A DNA stretch of 64,000 bases from Symbiotaphrina buchneri (GCA_001599915.1 BCIG01000013.1:62001-126000); one strand, 5' to 3'; positions 21,673 to 32,843 are shown, counted from the first letter of the stretch. A program made the numbers and translations. The notes: generated by a model not told the origin, from the letters alone.

Positions 21673-23071
21673 TCAGATCTCCCGCCATTCGTCTTCACTA
21701 TCTTGTTCCACTCCTAGGGAGGATGCAAGCTCATCGCCTCCAATACGCGTAATGTCTGAGCCGTTCTCGACGTCAGACTTCTTGCTCGTGGTCTCGGATG
21801 TCAAGGTAGCATCAGAGTCTACCCTCTGCATGACTGGTTTCGGAGGGAGTACGGATGCGCGCTTGAGTTTGTCTGAGGTTACGCGCCCCTTAGAGTACCC
21901 GAGGGTGTTCCTAGAGGCAGCAGTCGCGGCTGTTTGTCGCATGTAGGACGGTTCGGCCGTCGCCGGAAGCTTCTTTTTGTTCGAAAATATAGACGAAGAA
22001 GATCTGGATTGAGAGACTGACGTAAGCCCCTTCTTCGGCTCAGCCAGTGCAACCGTAGGCTTCTGGGATAGTGCGGTAACAGCACTCTTCGATGTCATTG
22101 TGGACGGCCCATGGGATGGAACGAGTGGCTTTCTTGCTGTAGAAGACCGAATCTGAGACCCAGGGATGCTCTTCTTCTTTTTCAGGTCAGTGGCGGAGTC
22201 AGGCCTAGGATTGAGCTGGATGCCGAATGCAGAGAGGGGCATATTGTCGGCTTCTGTCTGTAACAGTTTCTCCAATGCTTCATCATGCTTGACTTGCTGC
22301 TCGTCCCAGATACGTTCCGCGCGGGTGCGACCATCTTCTTCGATCGGGTTACAATACACTTGGTGCCATCCCCGAGTCAAGTTGCGCCCTTCGAATTGGG
22401 GATATTGCATGTCTGGAGGGAAATCTTCCGGATAATCGGGAAGCTCTGTCGAACGCTCAGCGAGTGATTGCACAGATAGGGGTGGCTCTGTGTTTACCTT
22501 TGGCTTTAGGGGGCATGTATTCGATATCCGGGACCTCGTCATCTTCCAGCTCTGTCAACGGTCCAGCCTTGACCTCCTGTGTGTGCGATATGCGGGGTTT
22601 GAGCTTGCGGGATGTGGCACTCTTCTGTACAGTCTTCTCAAGAGGCTGATTGGCCTGGGAAGCTGCTGGGGTTTGGATGTTTTTCGCCTTGGCGTTGGTT
22701 GTTTTCAGACCCAGCGGAGCCCGGTTACGGGGTCCTGTGCACTCATGTCAGCCACAGACACCTGAAGAGTTCGTGCAAAGTGATGGCTTACCCATGGGAG
22801 TGATAAAAGCATTTTTATCTGATGCGATACCCTTCTTGGCCCCGGTCATCCAGTTGTCGTTCCCTTTGCCCTGCGTCTTCAAGACGGACTTCTTGCCCCC
22901 GAATCCAGTAGGAGCATTTTCGTCATTAAGCGGTAGCTTAAAAGGTGTCTTGGGTGCTTTAGTACCCGGTGTCTTGGGCTGCAGCTGCTTGATCCCTTGA
23001 TTGAGTGGTTTGGATGCAGCGGCCGTCTGGTGGCCGTGCACCAGATTCTCCTGATCCCGAGCTGCTAGCAT
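21673..23071 (-). CDS. Conserved fungal protein of unknown function, possibly securin-like
   Basis: Three-exon gene for 429 residues: exons 23071-22792, 22734-22498 and 22445-21673. I know this as a conserved Pezizomycotina protein without an agreed function. The N-terminus is short-motif rich: RDQENLVHGHQ, KPLNQGIKQLQPKTPG, APKTPFKLPLNDENAP, then FITPMGPRNRAPLGLKTTNAKAKN. A central acidic patch leads into ELPDYPEDFPPDMQYPQFEG and NLTRGWHQVYCNPIEEDG. The C-terminal half is basic, Ser/Thr-rich and disordered-looking, ending in an acidic tail (DSEDEWREI). There is no membrane segment. The layout, with degron-like QEN/DEN and PKTP motifs and a disordered chain, recalls securin (Cut2/Pds1), but no direct sequence match was seen, so that is only a guess. 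It is divergent from the tropomyosin gene, 832 bp apart. Confidence 0.8.
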
Positions 23072-23903
23072 GTTATTCCTGGTGTCGAATTCTAGTATTT
23101 GACAATCTCCTCAAAGTTGTCCGCGCAATTCATCCGAATGCGATGGTCATTCGTGTCATCTGCGTAGGGTTCCGACCATCAAGTCATATAGTCGGAGTGG
23201 GACGACGTCGAAATGAGGTTGGAGCTCAGGGACGGAACCCGTAAATAGAAGTTCGGTTAAAGTTGGTTGGCAGGGTGACGGTCAAAACGGGTAAATGGGC
23301 AAACATAACAAACAATAATGGGACGGTTTGGCGAGATTTTTGGCGAGTGTTCTTACGGTACCTTAAGGTAGGTACTGTACAGCACCTTTGAGTCCCTGAA
23401 ACTGTCACGGCAAGGCCGGCCGTGGCGGCAGTTGGAGTCTGAACTCAAACATTTCTACTTGAAATCCCTTGAGGGTTCCTATAAGTAGGTATGTACCTTA
23501 CCTTATCTTACCTTAGATAGGTTAAGTTAGTGGAAAGAAGGCACCACAAGAGGGACAGAGAGAGGAAAGGAGACATGCAGAAAGGACAGGGCTCGGGAGT
23601 TAAGGAGTCTAGGTACGGAGTACTTAGTACGTGGTAGTGTCAGCTGTGTAACGGAAACACGCACGCGTGCCTCTGGGTACGAGTATGTACCGTACAGGCT
23701 ACGACTCTCTTGTCAGATTCACATCCACGACTACTGCCCCCCCCTTACCGCCATACTGTCTTATGAAGAACGAAGCCAGCTCCCACTCCGCAGAACAATT
23801 CGCTCAATCGACGCTCCACCCCTCAAGCTCCATCCCATCTGCCCATCCCGATAAGCATTGTCGTTGTCTTCAAACAGATTCCATTTGTTTCTGAGTTGTC
23901 ATC
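23072..23903. promoter_or_regulatory. Divergent promoter region rich in ACCTTA motifs, tropomyosin side
   Basis: 832 bp between two divergent start codons. It contains TACCTTAAGGTAGGTA near 23357-23372 and a dense block, ACCTTACCTTATCTTACCTTA, near 23493-23513. The same hexamer recurs in other intergenic regions here. CT-rich sequence precedes the tropomyosin ATG. Confidence 0.5.
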
Positions 23904-24612
23904 ATGGATCGCATCAGGGAAGTGAGTGAACCCCTCCACCTCTTCACATGGTGCCCTGCCGCATTCGACACAGGGTTCCGTGGCCGGGCACAGTACCCTT
24001 GCATCCTCAACTCGAACCCCATGATTTTATATGCAACCATAGCTCATGACCGGTGCTGCAGAAAATGAACTCGCTTCGCGTCGAGGCCGACGAAGCACAC
24101 AGCAAGATCGAGGAGCTTCAAGCCAAGATCAAGACGCTTGAGCAGGAGAATCTCGCCAAAGAACAAGAAATTACCTCCCTTACACACAAGAACCAGCTCC
24201 TTGAAGGGGAGGTCGAGAAGCTGGAGACCCAGGTGAAAGACCTGAAATCGACTGCCGACGAGAGCGTCCAACATGGCACACAAAACGAGACCTTGCAGAG
24301 GAGGCTACAGCTGCTCGAGGAAGAGGCAGAGGAAGCTGACAAGAACCTCCGAGAAGTCAACGAGAAGTAAGTGAACCGCCAGTGGGCTGCCTCTTGCATC
24401 CGAAGTGCTTGAAGCGGATTAAGATCGGCTGCTGAAACTACATCGATAGGCTTCGCCAAACCGACGTTAAAGCCGGGCATTTCGAACGCAAGGTTCAAGC
24501 CTTGGAGGCTTCCAGAGACCAGTGGGAGCAGAAGTACGAGGAAATGGCGCAGAAATACGCTGTTGTGCAAAAGGAGCTCGAAGATTTCCAACAAGAGATT
24601 GGCAATATTTGA
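23904..24612 (+). CDS. TPM1: Tropomyosin
   Basis: Three-exon gene for 161 residues: exons 23904-23921, 24062-24366 and 24450-24612. The first exon encodes only MDRIRE, and splicing gives MDRIREKMNSLRVEADEA, the usual fungal tropomyosin start. The whole chain is a continuous heptad coiled coil (ELQAKIKTLEQENLAKEQEI, EKLETQVKDLK, ERKVQALEASRDQWEQKYEE), ending ELEDFQQEIGNI. The length, 161, equals that of fission-yeast Cdc8 and budding-yeast Tpm2. It lies along formin-nucleated actin cables and rings and supports polarised growth and septation. The first intron is 140 nt, the longest well-supported one in the window. Confidence 0.96.
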
Positions 24613-24874
24613 GATGCCTGCATTGCTTGGGGGTCTGCATGCATGCAGCTTACGAGCTTACACATCATTTGCAGTGCGTTGAGCGGAGATTTCATGGCTT
24701 CCGTACTAGGAAGATAGGGCAGCATATCTTCTATTAATGATTATCCCAGTTCGCTTGTAGGAGCTCCTTTGCGGTGCAAGGTTAACTATGAGTCTTCAAC
24801 ACAACTCCCTCGACCTTTTCTTAGTCAATTCCGTTTGCGTGATTCCATAAATGTAGGTGTGGTGTAGAGACAGT

Positions 24875-25602
24875 TCAATCAGTGCGCCTTGCCTTCGCCT
24901 TCGCCTTATTAGCTGAGCGCTCCTTAAACCTCGTGACTTTTCTTTCAGCCTTGCTTTCGTAGCGGAATTTCTTCTTTTTCTTCTTGGACTTCTCAGGTCG
25001 TTCCTTGGTCCATATTCGCTTGCCATTTCTGTCCGTTGAGGAGTTCTGGTCCAATTGGTCCGCACCTTTTCCCGAACTTTCCTCATCTGCCTTACGCTCC
25101 ACTACCGATCCCTCGTTCTCATCGGGAAACCGCGAGAGGTCCATAGATTCCACTGTCACGGTAGTAAATCTACCCTCATCGACGTATTCATCTTGATGGT
25201 CAAGAGGACTGGGTTCCTCGAATCCAGTCCACTCAGTTCCCTCTTCTTCTTCGTCTTCTTCAGAAGCGTCACTATCGGCAGCCTCAGCCTCCCCTCTTGC
25301 CTGCCGTAGCATTGCATTGACCGTTTCCACGTGCTTCTTGAGGTCTTCTTCCCGTTCTTCCCTTATCTGGTAGGTATGATGAGTATGGGTATAGTTAATC
25401 GTCATATTTGGAACGGACGGACCCTCTTCCGCTCCTGGAGCTTGAAAGCCTTCTCCTTCTTGGCAGCCTCTTCTTGGGCATGTTTGATCCGCTGGAGCTT
25501 GCGCTTGTGAAATCCAGTAAGATATTCCTCTCTAGCGCCGAGATCGAAGACTATCTCTTCGACAGCCGACTCTTTCCGTCTCCTCTTGGCAGGTGGAGGC
25601 AT
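24875..25602 (-). CDS. RRP17: Nop25/Rrp17 family rRNA-processing protein
   Basis: Two-exon gene for 223 residues: exon 1 25602-25423, intron 25422-25367, exon 2 25366-24875. Family features are the start MPPPAKRRRK, the core EEIVFDLGAREEYLTGFHKR and the run KLQRIKHAQEEAAKKEKAFK. After the splice it continues KRIREEREEDLKKHVETVNA. A long acidic stretch (SDASEEDEEEEG) follows, and the C-terminus is very basic (KSKKKKKKFRYESK, RSANKAKAKARRTD) and nucleolar in type. Yeast Rrp17 is a 5'-3' exonuclease acting on 5' ends during 60S subunit maturation. The donor GTCCGT is a non-standard but valid GT site. It shares a 236-bp promoter with BIG1. Confidence 0.92.
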
Positions 25603-25838
25603 GTCTGCAGCTTTTGTGCGAACGAGTTGCACCGATTCGCAGACTGTCAGCTTTTCTCGTTGGTAGGTACTTATCGCTATTAAAGCGATTCTGGAGGTCC
25701 GGCAAGACTTGCCCAGTTCGACAGGAGTCACGTGAATTCACTACCTATATTATAGTAGCTCCTCCTTGGCCTTACCTTACATTCGGCCTCTCAAGGAACA
25801 TCGTCACTCCCAGGTGCCCGACGACCGCACAGAACAAG
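25603..25838. promoter_or_regulatory. Compact divergent promoter, RRP17 and BIG1
   Basis: Only 236 bp separate the two divergent start codons. The interval has a CCTTACCTTAC motif near 25770-25780. Both basal promoters must lie here. Confidence 0.55.
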
Positions 25839-26978
25839 ATGCGGTCACGCTGGATTTGGGTGCTCAATTTGAGCGTAACTGTTGCAAACGCATTTCAGGA
25901 CACTTCGCCGCTATTCTTTTTTTCAACAGCAGAGTAAGTCTTTCCAACCTATATTGTACTGCCTTCCGATCCTTCTGATCAGCAACAGGCTATCGTCAAG
26001 CTCAGCCGACCCCGTTTCCCAGCTGCAGTCAGCATCCTCATTGTCGCAGGATATACAGACCAGGCTCTTTGAGTGCCCTTCGGACGCTTACATCATTGTT
26101 ACTCAACCGGGCGTCAATGCTTTGGATTTCGCAGCGCAAGACTCTACGCCCCGCTTGAGGAAGAGTATCTTGAAAGAGGCGAAGAATGTGCGCACTAGTT
26201 TCAGCGTTGCAGAGGTTCATGGGGAGCTAGACGTAGAGGAATTGCAGCGGATGCTGGAGCACAGGTGCAAGGCAGAGGCTTTGACGATTGATGCTTCAAG
26301 TGCGTTAATAGCTCCGCCAACCGCCATTCCTGGCAGGCGCTGGGAGACCAGAAGCTAACAGCTCGCAGCTGGCTCATTCGAGATTGTCCAAGACATGCAA
26401 CCTCGTGTGCTCCGAGTGGAGTTTCCCCACCCCCCTGTGGCTGCCTCAGCTAGAGCGCATCGGCTTTCACAGCATGGTATAACACATGGTGCCTCACGAT
26501 TTATGGCCTATTCTAATAATCCCAGACTCTTTCCTCTCCTCTATCATCGACATCCTTCCATCTTCCAAATATACGGTCATTTACACCACGTCCCCAGCGT
26601 CATCGGTCGAGTCACATATCCCGGAGCAATCACGTCCTGCTAGCGAAGTCGAGAGTTTTGACAGCATCGAACATTGGCAGTCCGATCTGCATGCGGAATT
26701 GAAGCGGGGCTTGCATATGGCAAGGCAGTCCAGCAATGGAACCGCCGCGAATGGTCCGCTCTTTGAGAGATATGCATTCTTGTCACCTGGTGAGTCGTCG
26801 AGCCCAGTTTGCATCCTAACAAAACTTTAATGGTCTAGCAGGGATCTTCATGAGCCTTCTCGTGGTTATACCACTCCTTGGCATCCTCTTCGTGGCGCTG
26901 AATGCCGTATCTAGCCTGCAAGTCTCATATGGGGCTTTTGCGAAGGAGATGGGTCCTCAGGCGCAGAAACGGCAGTGA
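25839..26978 (+). CDS. BIG1: BIG1, ER membrane protein of cell-wall glucan synthesis
   Basis: Five-exon gene for 304 residues: exons 25839-25933, 25989-26299, 26369-26476, 26526-26789 and 26842-26978. The N-terminal signal sequence (WIWVLNLSVTVANA) is followed by the family hallmark FQDTSPLFFFSTAE. The lumenal region comes next (AYIIVTQPGVNALDF, DSFLSSIIDILPSSKYTVIY), and one membrane segment lies near the C-terminus (IFMSLLVVIPLLGILFVALN). The topology and the SPLFFFST motif match Big1/Ac45-type proteins. Yeast Big1 is needed for beta-1,6-glucan, and relatives are V-ATPase accessory subunits. The last intron ends in TAGCAG, a NAGNAG acceptor, so two forms differing by one residue (SPGIF or SPAGIF) are possible. 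Confidence 0.9.
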
Positions 26979-27186
26979 TGGGTTCTGAATACGTAGAATA
27001 TACTTTATGTAATAAGGTGTCACAATATTGATTTGTTGCGTTATCACAAAGTCTGAATGTCTCCAGAAGAGACCATGTATAGTCAGCCCTTTTCCCATGC
27101 CCTCCATGTCTGGCATTAAACCCGTAAGTATGCGCCATAGCCTAACGCCGCCGCAATGCAAAAATGTGAAATAATGCACGAAATGC

Positions 27187-27967
27187 TCATTTTTCAGGCG
27201 CATCGGGCAGTCTCTCAATGACATATTTGCCCTTGGCCACACTCATGATGGGCACACCCGGTATTTTCCTTATCCGCCTCTTCAAGTCTCTATCGTTGGT
27301 AGCCACAATGTATACCTTGTGCTTCATGACTCTGTCCACCAGACAATCATCTGCATAGACACCCTTGTGATCGCACTTCAACCTTTCCCACCGCTCATCC
27401 CTTGCGATTCTCAGGGCTATCCGGTACTTTTGACCGAGCTTCTCCAACTCGGCCATGACGCAGTCGGTGATTATGGGTATGCATTTAGCATACAGGCAGT
27501 CCATCATTGTTGGCAGGAGCTCAAGCTTGTTCTGGACGGTATGGGACAGGAAGTTGGTGTCGACAAGGACAGAGTAGGGAGGTACCAGGGCCGTATTGTA
27601 CTGGAAGAATAAAGAGGACGACACCTGGGGGCTATAAAGATGTTAGCAGAGCAAAGTGGTGAGCATCGTCACCAGTGCAGAGCTAAAACAGACATTTCGC
27701 GGACGAGCTCATCTCCTTGAGCTTTCTTCTTCCCTATCTCTTCGCCCTTATTCTGATTCTTTTTTCTAAACACAGCTTGTCAGTCTCCTAGCACAATACG
27801 TGCATGAAGAACATTTGATTGCATACAGTCGACTGTCTCTTTGGCCTATGATGCGTTTGACCTGTCGTGGCGCATCACATCAGCTTTTCCGGTCGTTACT
27901 TATCGATAAGAAAATCTCGGGGATGCCGCACCTGTGCAAACTTCCTGGTCCGTTTCTGTACCCCCAT
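27187..27967 (-). CDS. FCF1: rRNA-processing PIN-domain protein FCF1
   Basis: Four-exon gene for 195 residues: exons 27967-27932, 27861-27827, 27765-27694 and 27631-27187. The first three exons are 35-72 nt long and encode MGVQKRTRKFAQ, VKRIIGQRDSRL and the lysine-rich segment that leads to REIPQVSSSLFFQYN. The PIN domain is complete: YSVLVDTNFLSHTVQNKLEL, IITDCVMAELEKLGQKYRIA, YADDCLVDRVMKHKVYIVAT, RIRKIPGVPIMSV. Fcf1/Utp24 is the nuclease that makes the A1 and A2 cuts in pre-18S RNA within the SSU processome; the acidic residues needed (VDTN, ELE, DD, ND) are present. It is convergent with BIG1. Confidence 0.96.
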
Positions 27968-28682
27968 GGTCACGGTTGCTCTCCTCGAGCCGACCCTTTC
28001 GAATATAGGTCTACTGACTGCAAGGTCAAAAGTGAGAGCCGTTGCCCCTTGGTGGAACGATAGAAGATGGATAGACGGATAGACAGTACGAAGGTACTTC
28101 GTGTAGAAGTCTGAAAAAGATGTTGCAGGTGAGCAGGCAGCTTTGCCTAGTCTGGCTTAGGATCGCACGATTGTCTGGTCAACTTCCGTGTCACTAAAAA
28201 TATGCAGCAACTAAGGTATTTCGTAGCAACACTAGCGGGAACCTGGAAAGCAGGAACACAACCGCAAAACAGTTCCCTCCGCCTCCTGTCCCTTGTCTCA
28301 CCTCCATTTAATAATTTGCTCTCCCACTCCAACACCAACACCAAACTCCACAACCGCCAGTTAACCCTGGCGATACTTTATTTGAACGCCCAAAAGCACG
28401 TTCTTTTTTTCGCCATCAAATCACTCTCTAGCCTGTCCAGCGTTCTGCATCTTTAAGCAAGGTCTGCCTCTTCGTACGGATTCCGCCTCGTTCGATTACA
28501 TATACAGTCTAAGGGGCCGGACTCCGTTTCAAATCTATCGAGCGACCATCCAGGGCCTCTTCTTCGAAATTCCCAGCGGCAATCCCCCTGAGGGCTAGCA
28601 CCAGGGTGGTACTAAATTCAATGGTGACTGGAAGTCGGCGTTAAAAAGACCAACGACGGCAGCAGTTTAACATTCGTCCAAG
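27968..28682. promoter_or_regulatory. Divergent promoter region, FCF1 and Csi2-like gene
   Basis: 715 bp between divergent start codons. It includes a CT-rich stretch (28268-28345) and an A+T patch near 28310. No gene is seen. Confidence 0.5.
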
Positions 28683-29789
28683 ATGAGGTCGCGGAAGGTG
28701 GCATCGACTATGCCGATGCTCCTCCTGATACTCCTGTCGGCGTTGATACCAGCCAGTCTGGCTGCCGACTCCGATACGACCGATACCGCATTGCCAAACC
28801 TGTCCACGGCGACAGAGGCGGATTCCTCCGCAAGTGAGACATCGGCGGCAGCTTCTTCGGCCGCTGCCTCTGCTACCGCGTCTGCGACTGAAGCCAAAAC
28901 CACTGATGCCTCCGCGACCACGTCAGCCTCGGGCTCGACTTCTAAGGGAGTTACAATCACGGCTACCGCAACAGGAAGTGCTTCATCGGATGCCAGTAGC
29001 ATCCCTTCTATTACGTCGTCTGTTGACTCGGCAAATCTTCCGAGCAATCTGCCGACGCTCTCCGGATACTACAGCTACCCTCCGCCGAGTGTGCCTCCAA
29101 CAGCGGATGCTCCTTTTATGCAGAAATCGACCATGCCGGAGGGCACTGTTTTCATTGTTGTGGGTGCAATCCTAGGCTTCCTAGGAGCATGCGTTCTAGC
29201 TTGGCGTGGCCTCGTCGTCTGGTCCATCCATCGCTCGGTCAAACGAGCAGCCATGCAACAAAACTTAGCCGACTCCAAAGCGATGCTCCGCCCACCTGGA
29301 GGTGGCTTCTACTCAACAGGAGCCGGCTCCACACTATCTTTGGACGCTCTCGCGTCGAACGGACGCCCTGCGACACAAGGTGGAAAGTCACATACACCTA
29401 GTGGAAGCTTGTTTTTCTCTCCCACGGCCGGTGCTGGGACAGGCATGATGAATCCCAACCGGCACTCTAGCTATCTGCCGTCGGGTTACTACGCTGCAAG
29501 TAATTCTGCGGCTGGTGGAGGGTCAGGTATGACGCATATCGGAGGGGCTCCAATTAGTCTGTCGAACCTTGGGGCTCATGCTCAAGGCTACACTCGTGCC
29601 AGATCCATGGGACCTAGTCCGCCTGGATCGCCCAGTCTGCCTCCAAGCCGTGGTGGTAACCTGGGCAGTTTCCCTTCGTCAGCCTCCATCAATCTCAATG
29701 CACCGCCACAACAAGGGGGAAGGACGCCGAGTGCGTATCTAGAGGACATGTTTGACCAGCATCCGGTACAGCCAGGTGGCCGGTTATGA
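28683..29789 (+). CDS. Csi2/Prm5-type single-pass membrane protein
   Basis: Intronless gene for 368 residues. It has an N-terminal signal peptide (MPMLLLILLSALIPASLA) and a long Ser/Thr/Ala-rich region (about residues 28-125), likely O-mannosylated. A short conserved patch (LPTLSGYYSYPPPSVPP, DAPFMQKSTMPEGTVFIVVG) leads into one membrane helix (FIVVGAILGFLGACVLAWRG). The cytoplasmic tail is Gly/Ser/Pro-rich and ends SAYLEDMFDQHPVQPGGR. The membrane helix with the juxtamembrane WRGLVVWSIHRSVKRAA and the LEDMFDQHP end are marks of the fungal Csi2/Prm5/YNL058C family, linked to chitin synthesis at the bud neck and to the vacuole in yeast. The precise role in this fungus is unknown. Confidence 0.85.
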   Translation: MRSRKVASTMPMLLLILLSALIPASLAADSDTTDTALPNLSTATEADSSASETSAAASSAAASATASATEAKTTDASATTSASGSTSKGVTITATATGSASSDASSIPSITSSVDSANLPSNLPTLSGYYSYPPPSVPPTADAPFMQKSTMPEGTVFIVVGAILGFLGACVLAWRGLVVWSIHRSVKRAAMQQNLADSKAMLRPPGGGFYSTGAGSTLSLDALASNGRPATQGGKSHTPSGSLFFSPTAGAGTGMMNPNRHSSYLPSGYYAASNSAAGGGSGMTHIGGAPISLSNLGAHAQGYTRARSMGPSPPGSPSLPPSRGGNLGSFPSSASINLNAPPQQGGRTPSAYLEDMFDQHPVQPGGRL

Positions 29790-30310
29790 GCGGGAGGTCT
29801 GCGGCCGCATAGGGTGGAGTTGCATAAAGCAGTATCTCATATGGGCCTTGCCAGGTGGTTCCAGGTCTGGGCGGTGTTATTAGGTGTTGGCTCCTTTTAC
29901 AGCATTGGGAGATATTGTATTACCGGGCAGGTCTAGCATAGCAAGTAGTTTAATGTTCCCGAGTGCCTTCCCCACCTCTCCCTGCATTATGTAACAGCCG
30001 ATCAAGCGTAACTCAGTATAAGCCCAGGACCGTTATCAAGGTAGATCACTGACTCTCAAGCGTTCACAAGAGCTTTGAGGGCCCTTCGCAGCTACAAAAT
30101 GTCCAGCATGCTTGCAACCCATGTTCTTGTTCTCTATGTTACAACTGCCTCACTACCTTCTAGATGAAGCTGGACGTTGCCGTATATTGCCCCTTGCGCT
30201 CCGCCGGCTCTAATGCCACATACATGACAACCTCTCTTTGTCGACAGCTCCTTCAAGCATTACAATATGATCGACATGCGTGGCCGGCCCTGTCTTGATG
30301 CAGACCTTAT
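29790..30310. other. Convergent 3' intergenic region
   Basis: 521 bp between two convergent stop codons. Nothing beyond presumed 3' UTRs is seen. Confidence 0.5.
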
Positions 30311-32079
30311 CTAGCTAGTGCCAAGTGCCTTGGCTACCTTCTCCTTCGCTGCACCAGCTGTGTCCTTGATCTGCTTTGTCGCCAGTTTCAGCTGCGCGGA
30401 AGAAAGAGCACCAGAGAGCCCGAACTGGGTCTTCACACCTTCGATACGATGGGTGGAGTTGATGTTCTTGACAAGAGTGATCTGGTAGCATGTGGCAGTG
30501 CCTTGGCGGGAAGCTATTGTCGCGTAGGCAAGGAAAAATTCCCAGATCTGTCTGACATCAGTCACATGCGGTGAAGACAGAGAGAAGATTGACATACCCT
30601 GAACCACCTGTTTCCGTATTTGGCGATGACCTTGTCCTTGTTGGCCAACCAGTTTCTATACCAACGCCATAGGGTAGCCGAGTAATGAACGCCGATGGTA
30701 TCAATACCCTTAACCTCGAACCCAGCGCCCTCGAGCCGATCGACAACGAAGCCCAAGGGGGTCGATGCATCAGCACCAGGGAAGACATACTTGTTCATGA
30801 AGAGACCCCAGATGAGATCCTCGTATTGCCACGACTTACGGAGGCCAGCGATTTGTAGGAAGAAAACGCCATCATCGTCCAGCATATCGTGTACCTGGCT
30901 GCAAAAGCTGGAGAAATGACGCACACCCACATGCTCCGCCATCTCAAGGCAGGTGATTTTGCTGTATCCACCTTCGGGAACGGGGATATCACGGTAGTCC
31001 ATGCAGAGTATCTTGCTCTGATCTTCAGGGATTCCAGCTTTGCGCAGACCATTATTACCCCATGCAGTCTGATTTCTGCCAAGGGTAACACCGGTCACAC
31101 GGGCTCCGTAGTTTACGCTCGCAAACTTGGCAAGCGTTCCCCATCCACAACCGATATCCAAGAGACGCTCACCCTCCTGGAGGTCGATCTTCTCACAGAC
31201 GATAGCAAGCTTGTTATCCTGAAGCTGTTCAAGGGACTCTTCCTTGTTGATGTCCGAGATGATGCCAGAAGTGTATATCATCCGAGGACCCAAGAACCAC
31301 CCATAGAAATCATCACCACGGTCGTAATGGCCGCGAACTTGTTCCTCGTCTAATTCCTGACATTAGCATCAGACGGTACGGATGCGAAGGACGGATATGT
31401 ACCCTGAGAACGAGTGTGCAGAATGACTTCTGGCATCATGCCTGTCAAGAAATACCAATATAGAGACAACGTGAACCTGAAGCTGGCCCAATCATGTCTG
31501 TATTCCATGACTTCTAGAGCGTCACCCTTGAAGTCGACAAGACCATCGAAGTACATTTCATGAAAAGTTTCCATGGGGATCTTGCTTTTGCCGTGATACT
31601 TCGCCCGATCAGCCTCATTGTGGAAATTAAGGTAGTGTTCGACCGGGAGGCCAGGATATTTGGCCTTTTCATTCTTGCGCGGGGACAAGGTGGAGAAAAT
31701 GGACCAGAAGGCCATCAAGATCGGAAGAGTGGTGAACAGGGCGAAGAAAATAGCCAACTTCAAGCCATAGCCAAGCTTCCATGAGAAGTATAATGGCACG
31801 AAGGCTAGAAGAAAGAACAATACTTTGTTATTGAAGCTTTCGCTACCGGCCGCATCTGCTGGAAGAGGAGCGTTCTTGATGGCGGGATACTGCGCAAGAG
31901 TTTAGCTTCCCGCAAAGGACACAGGTCAATGGACACATCATGGACCATGGATAGGCTCTCTGGCGTACCGAAGTAGTCCGCACCCCGCATTTCTGAGGTG
32001 GAGGGGTCGGAGTGGCAGCTGGAGGAGTCTCGATGAACTCAAACTCACTCTCGGAGCCATTCCTTTTCGCACCGTCCAT
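30311..32079 (-). CDS. MTS1: Sphingolipid C9-methyltransferase
   Basis: Four-exon gene for 528 residues: exons 32079-31969, 31889-31403, 31349-30598 and 30547-30311. The enzyme adds the C9 methyl group to the sphingoid base of fungal glucosylceramide, using S-adenosylmethionine. The start is MDGAKRNGSESEFEFIETPP, and YPAIKNAPLPADAAGSESFN follows the first splice. Two membrane segments come next (VLFFLLAFVPLYFSWKLG, LAIFFALFTTLPILMAFWS). The cyclopropane-synthase-like catalytic domain then carries the SAM motif LLDIGCGWGTLAKFA (about residue 262), the downstream KITCLEMAEHVG and GVFFLQIAGLRKSWQYEDL. The conserved HYDRGDDFYGWFLGPRMIYT precedes it. No residue expected for activity is missing as far as I can see. 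It acts in ER membranes. Confidence 0.95.
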
Positions 32080-32843
32080 GTTGGCTACTCCGACAAGAGA
32101 CAGCTCAATTGACCAGTGACCGGTCAGATGACAGACTGAGTTGGAACTGTGAGGTGTAGGAGCGAAGAACGGCAAAGTCGGCTTTAGTCTACGGGAGAAG
32201 TAAGTAAGGTAGGTGGGAGTATCAGGTTGACATTTTCTACCTTGGTTGACAGGAACGCACGTACGTGGTACGAAGTACGTACAGTGAGTGAGTGTCCTGC
32301 TCCACCGGCAAGCTCCAATTTAGCGGGACGCTACGAAATACACGCTCCACTCCAGCCCTGGACTGCTAACCTGGAAGATGGGACTGTGAACCGGTCTAGC
32401 CCCATTTGGACTGAAATAAGGGGTCCGAAACAAACCGTAACCTGGAAGGTACTTCGTACCTTATGATACCATCTTCATGAAGCTTCACAACACTGTAAGA
32501 GTCTCGCATTGAATGAGCAAAAACCCATGAGGCGAAATGAAATGCCTCCGCTATCTTGATGAGCGTCATCAGATGTCCCATCCAGGGCTTAGGTGCAAAC
32601 TACGAATAATACGGTGTAAATATCTTGTGGTTGGCTCGCCCGTGCAAGACAGACACAAACGCGTCTCCCGAACGTCATCCCTGTCAGATGTTAGACCGCC
32701 ACAACCTCTCTCGACTCTCAAGTCTCTACCCATGTGTACTGGGCCCCAGGCTCCCATCCTTCCCCATATTTGGCGTAACAGCACTTGATTGTAACGCACC
32801 ATCTCCTACTCACCAAACCATCACAGATCCAACATCCAGAACA
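32080..32843. promoter_or_regulatory. Divergent promoter region of C9-methyltransferase and 121-aa gene
   Basis: 764 bp between divergent start codons. It includes a palindromic ACGTACGTGGTACGAAGTACGTAC stretch near 32258-32281, rich in GTAC and ACGT. No gene is supported; frames at 32537-32802 occur on both strands. Confidence 0.45.
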
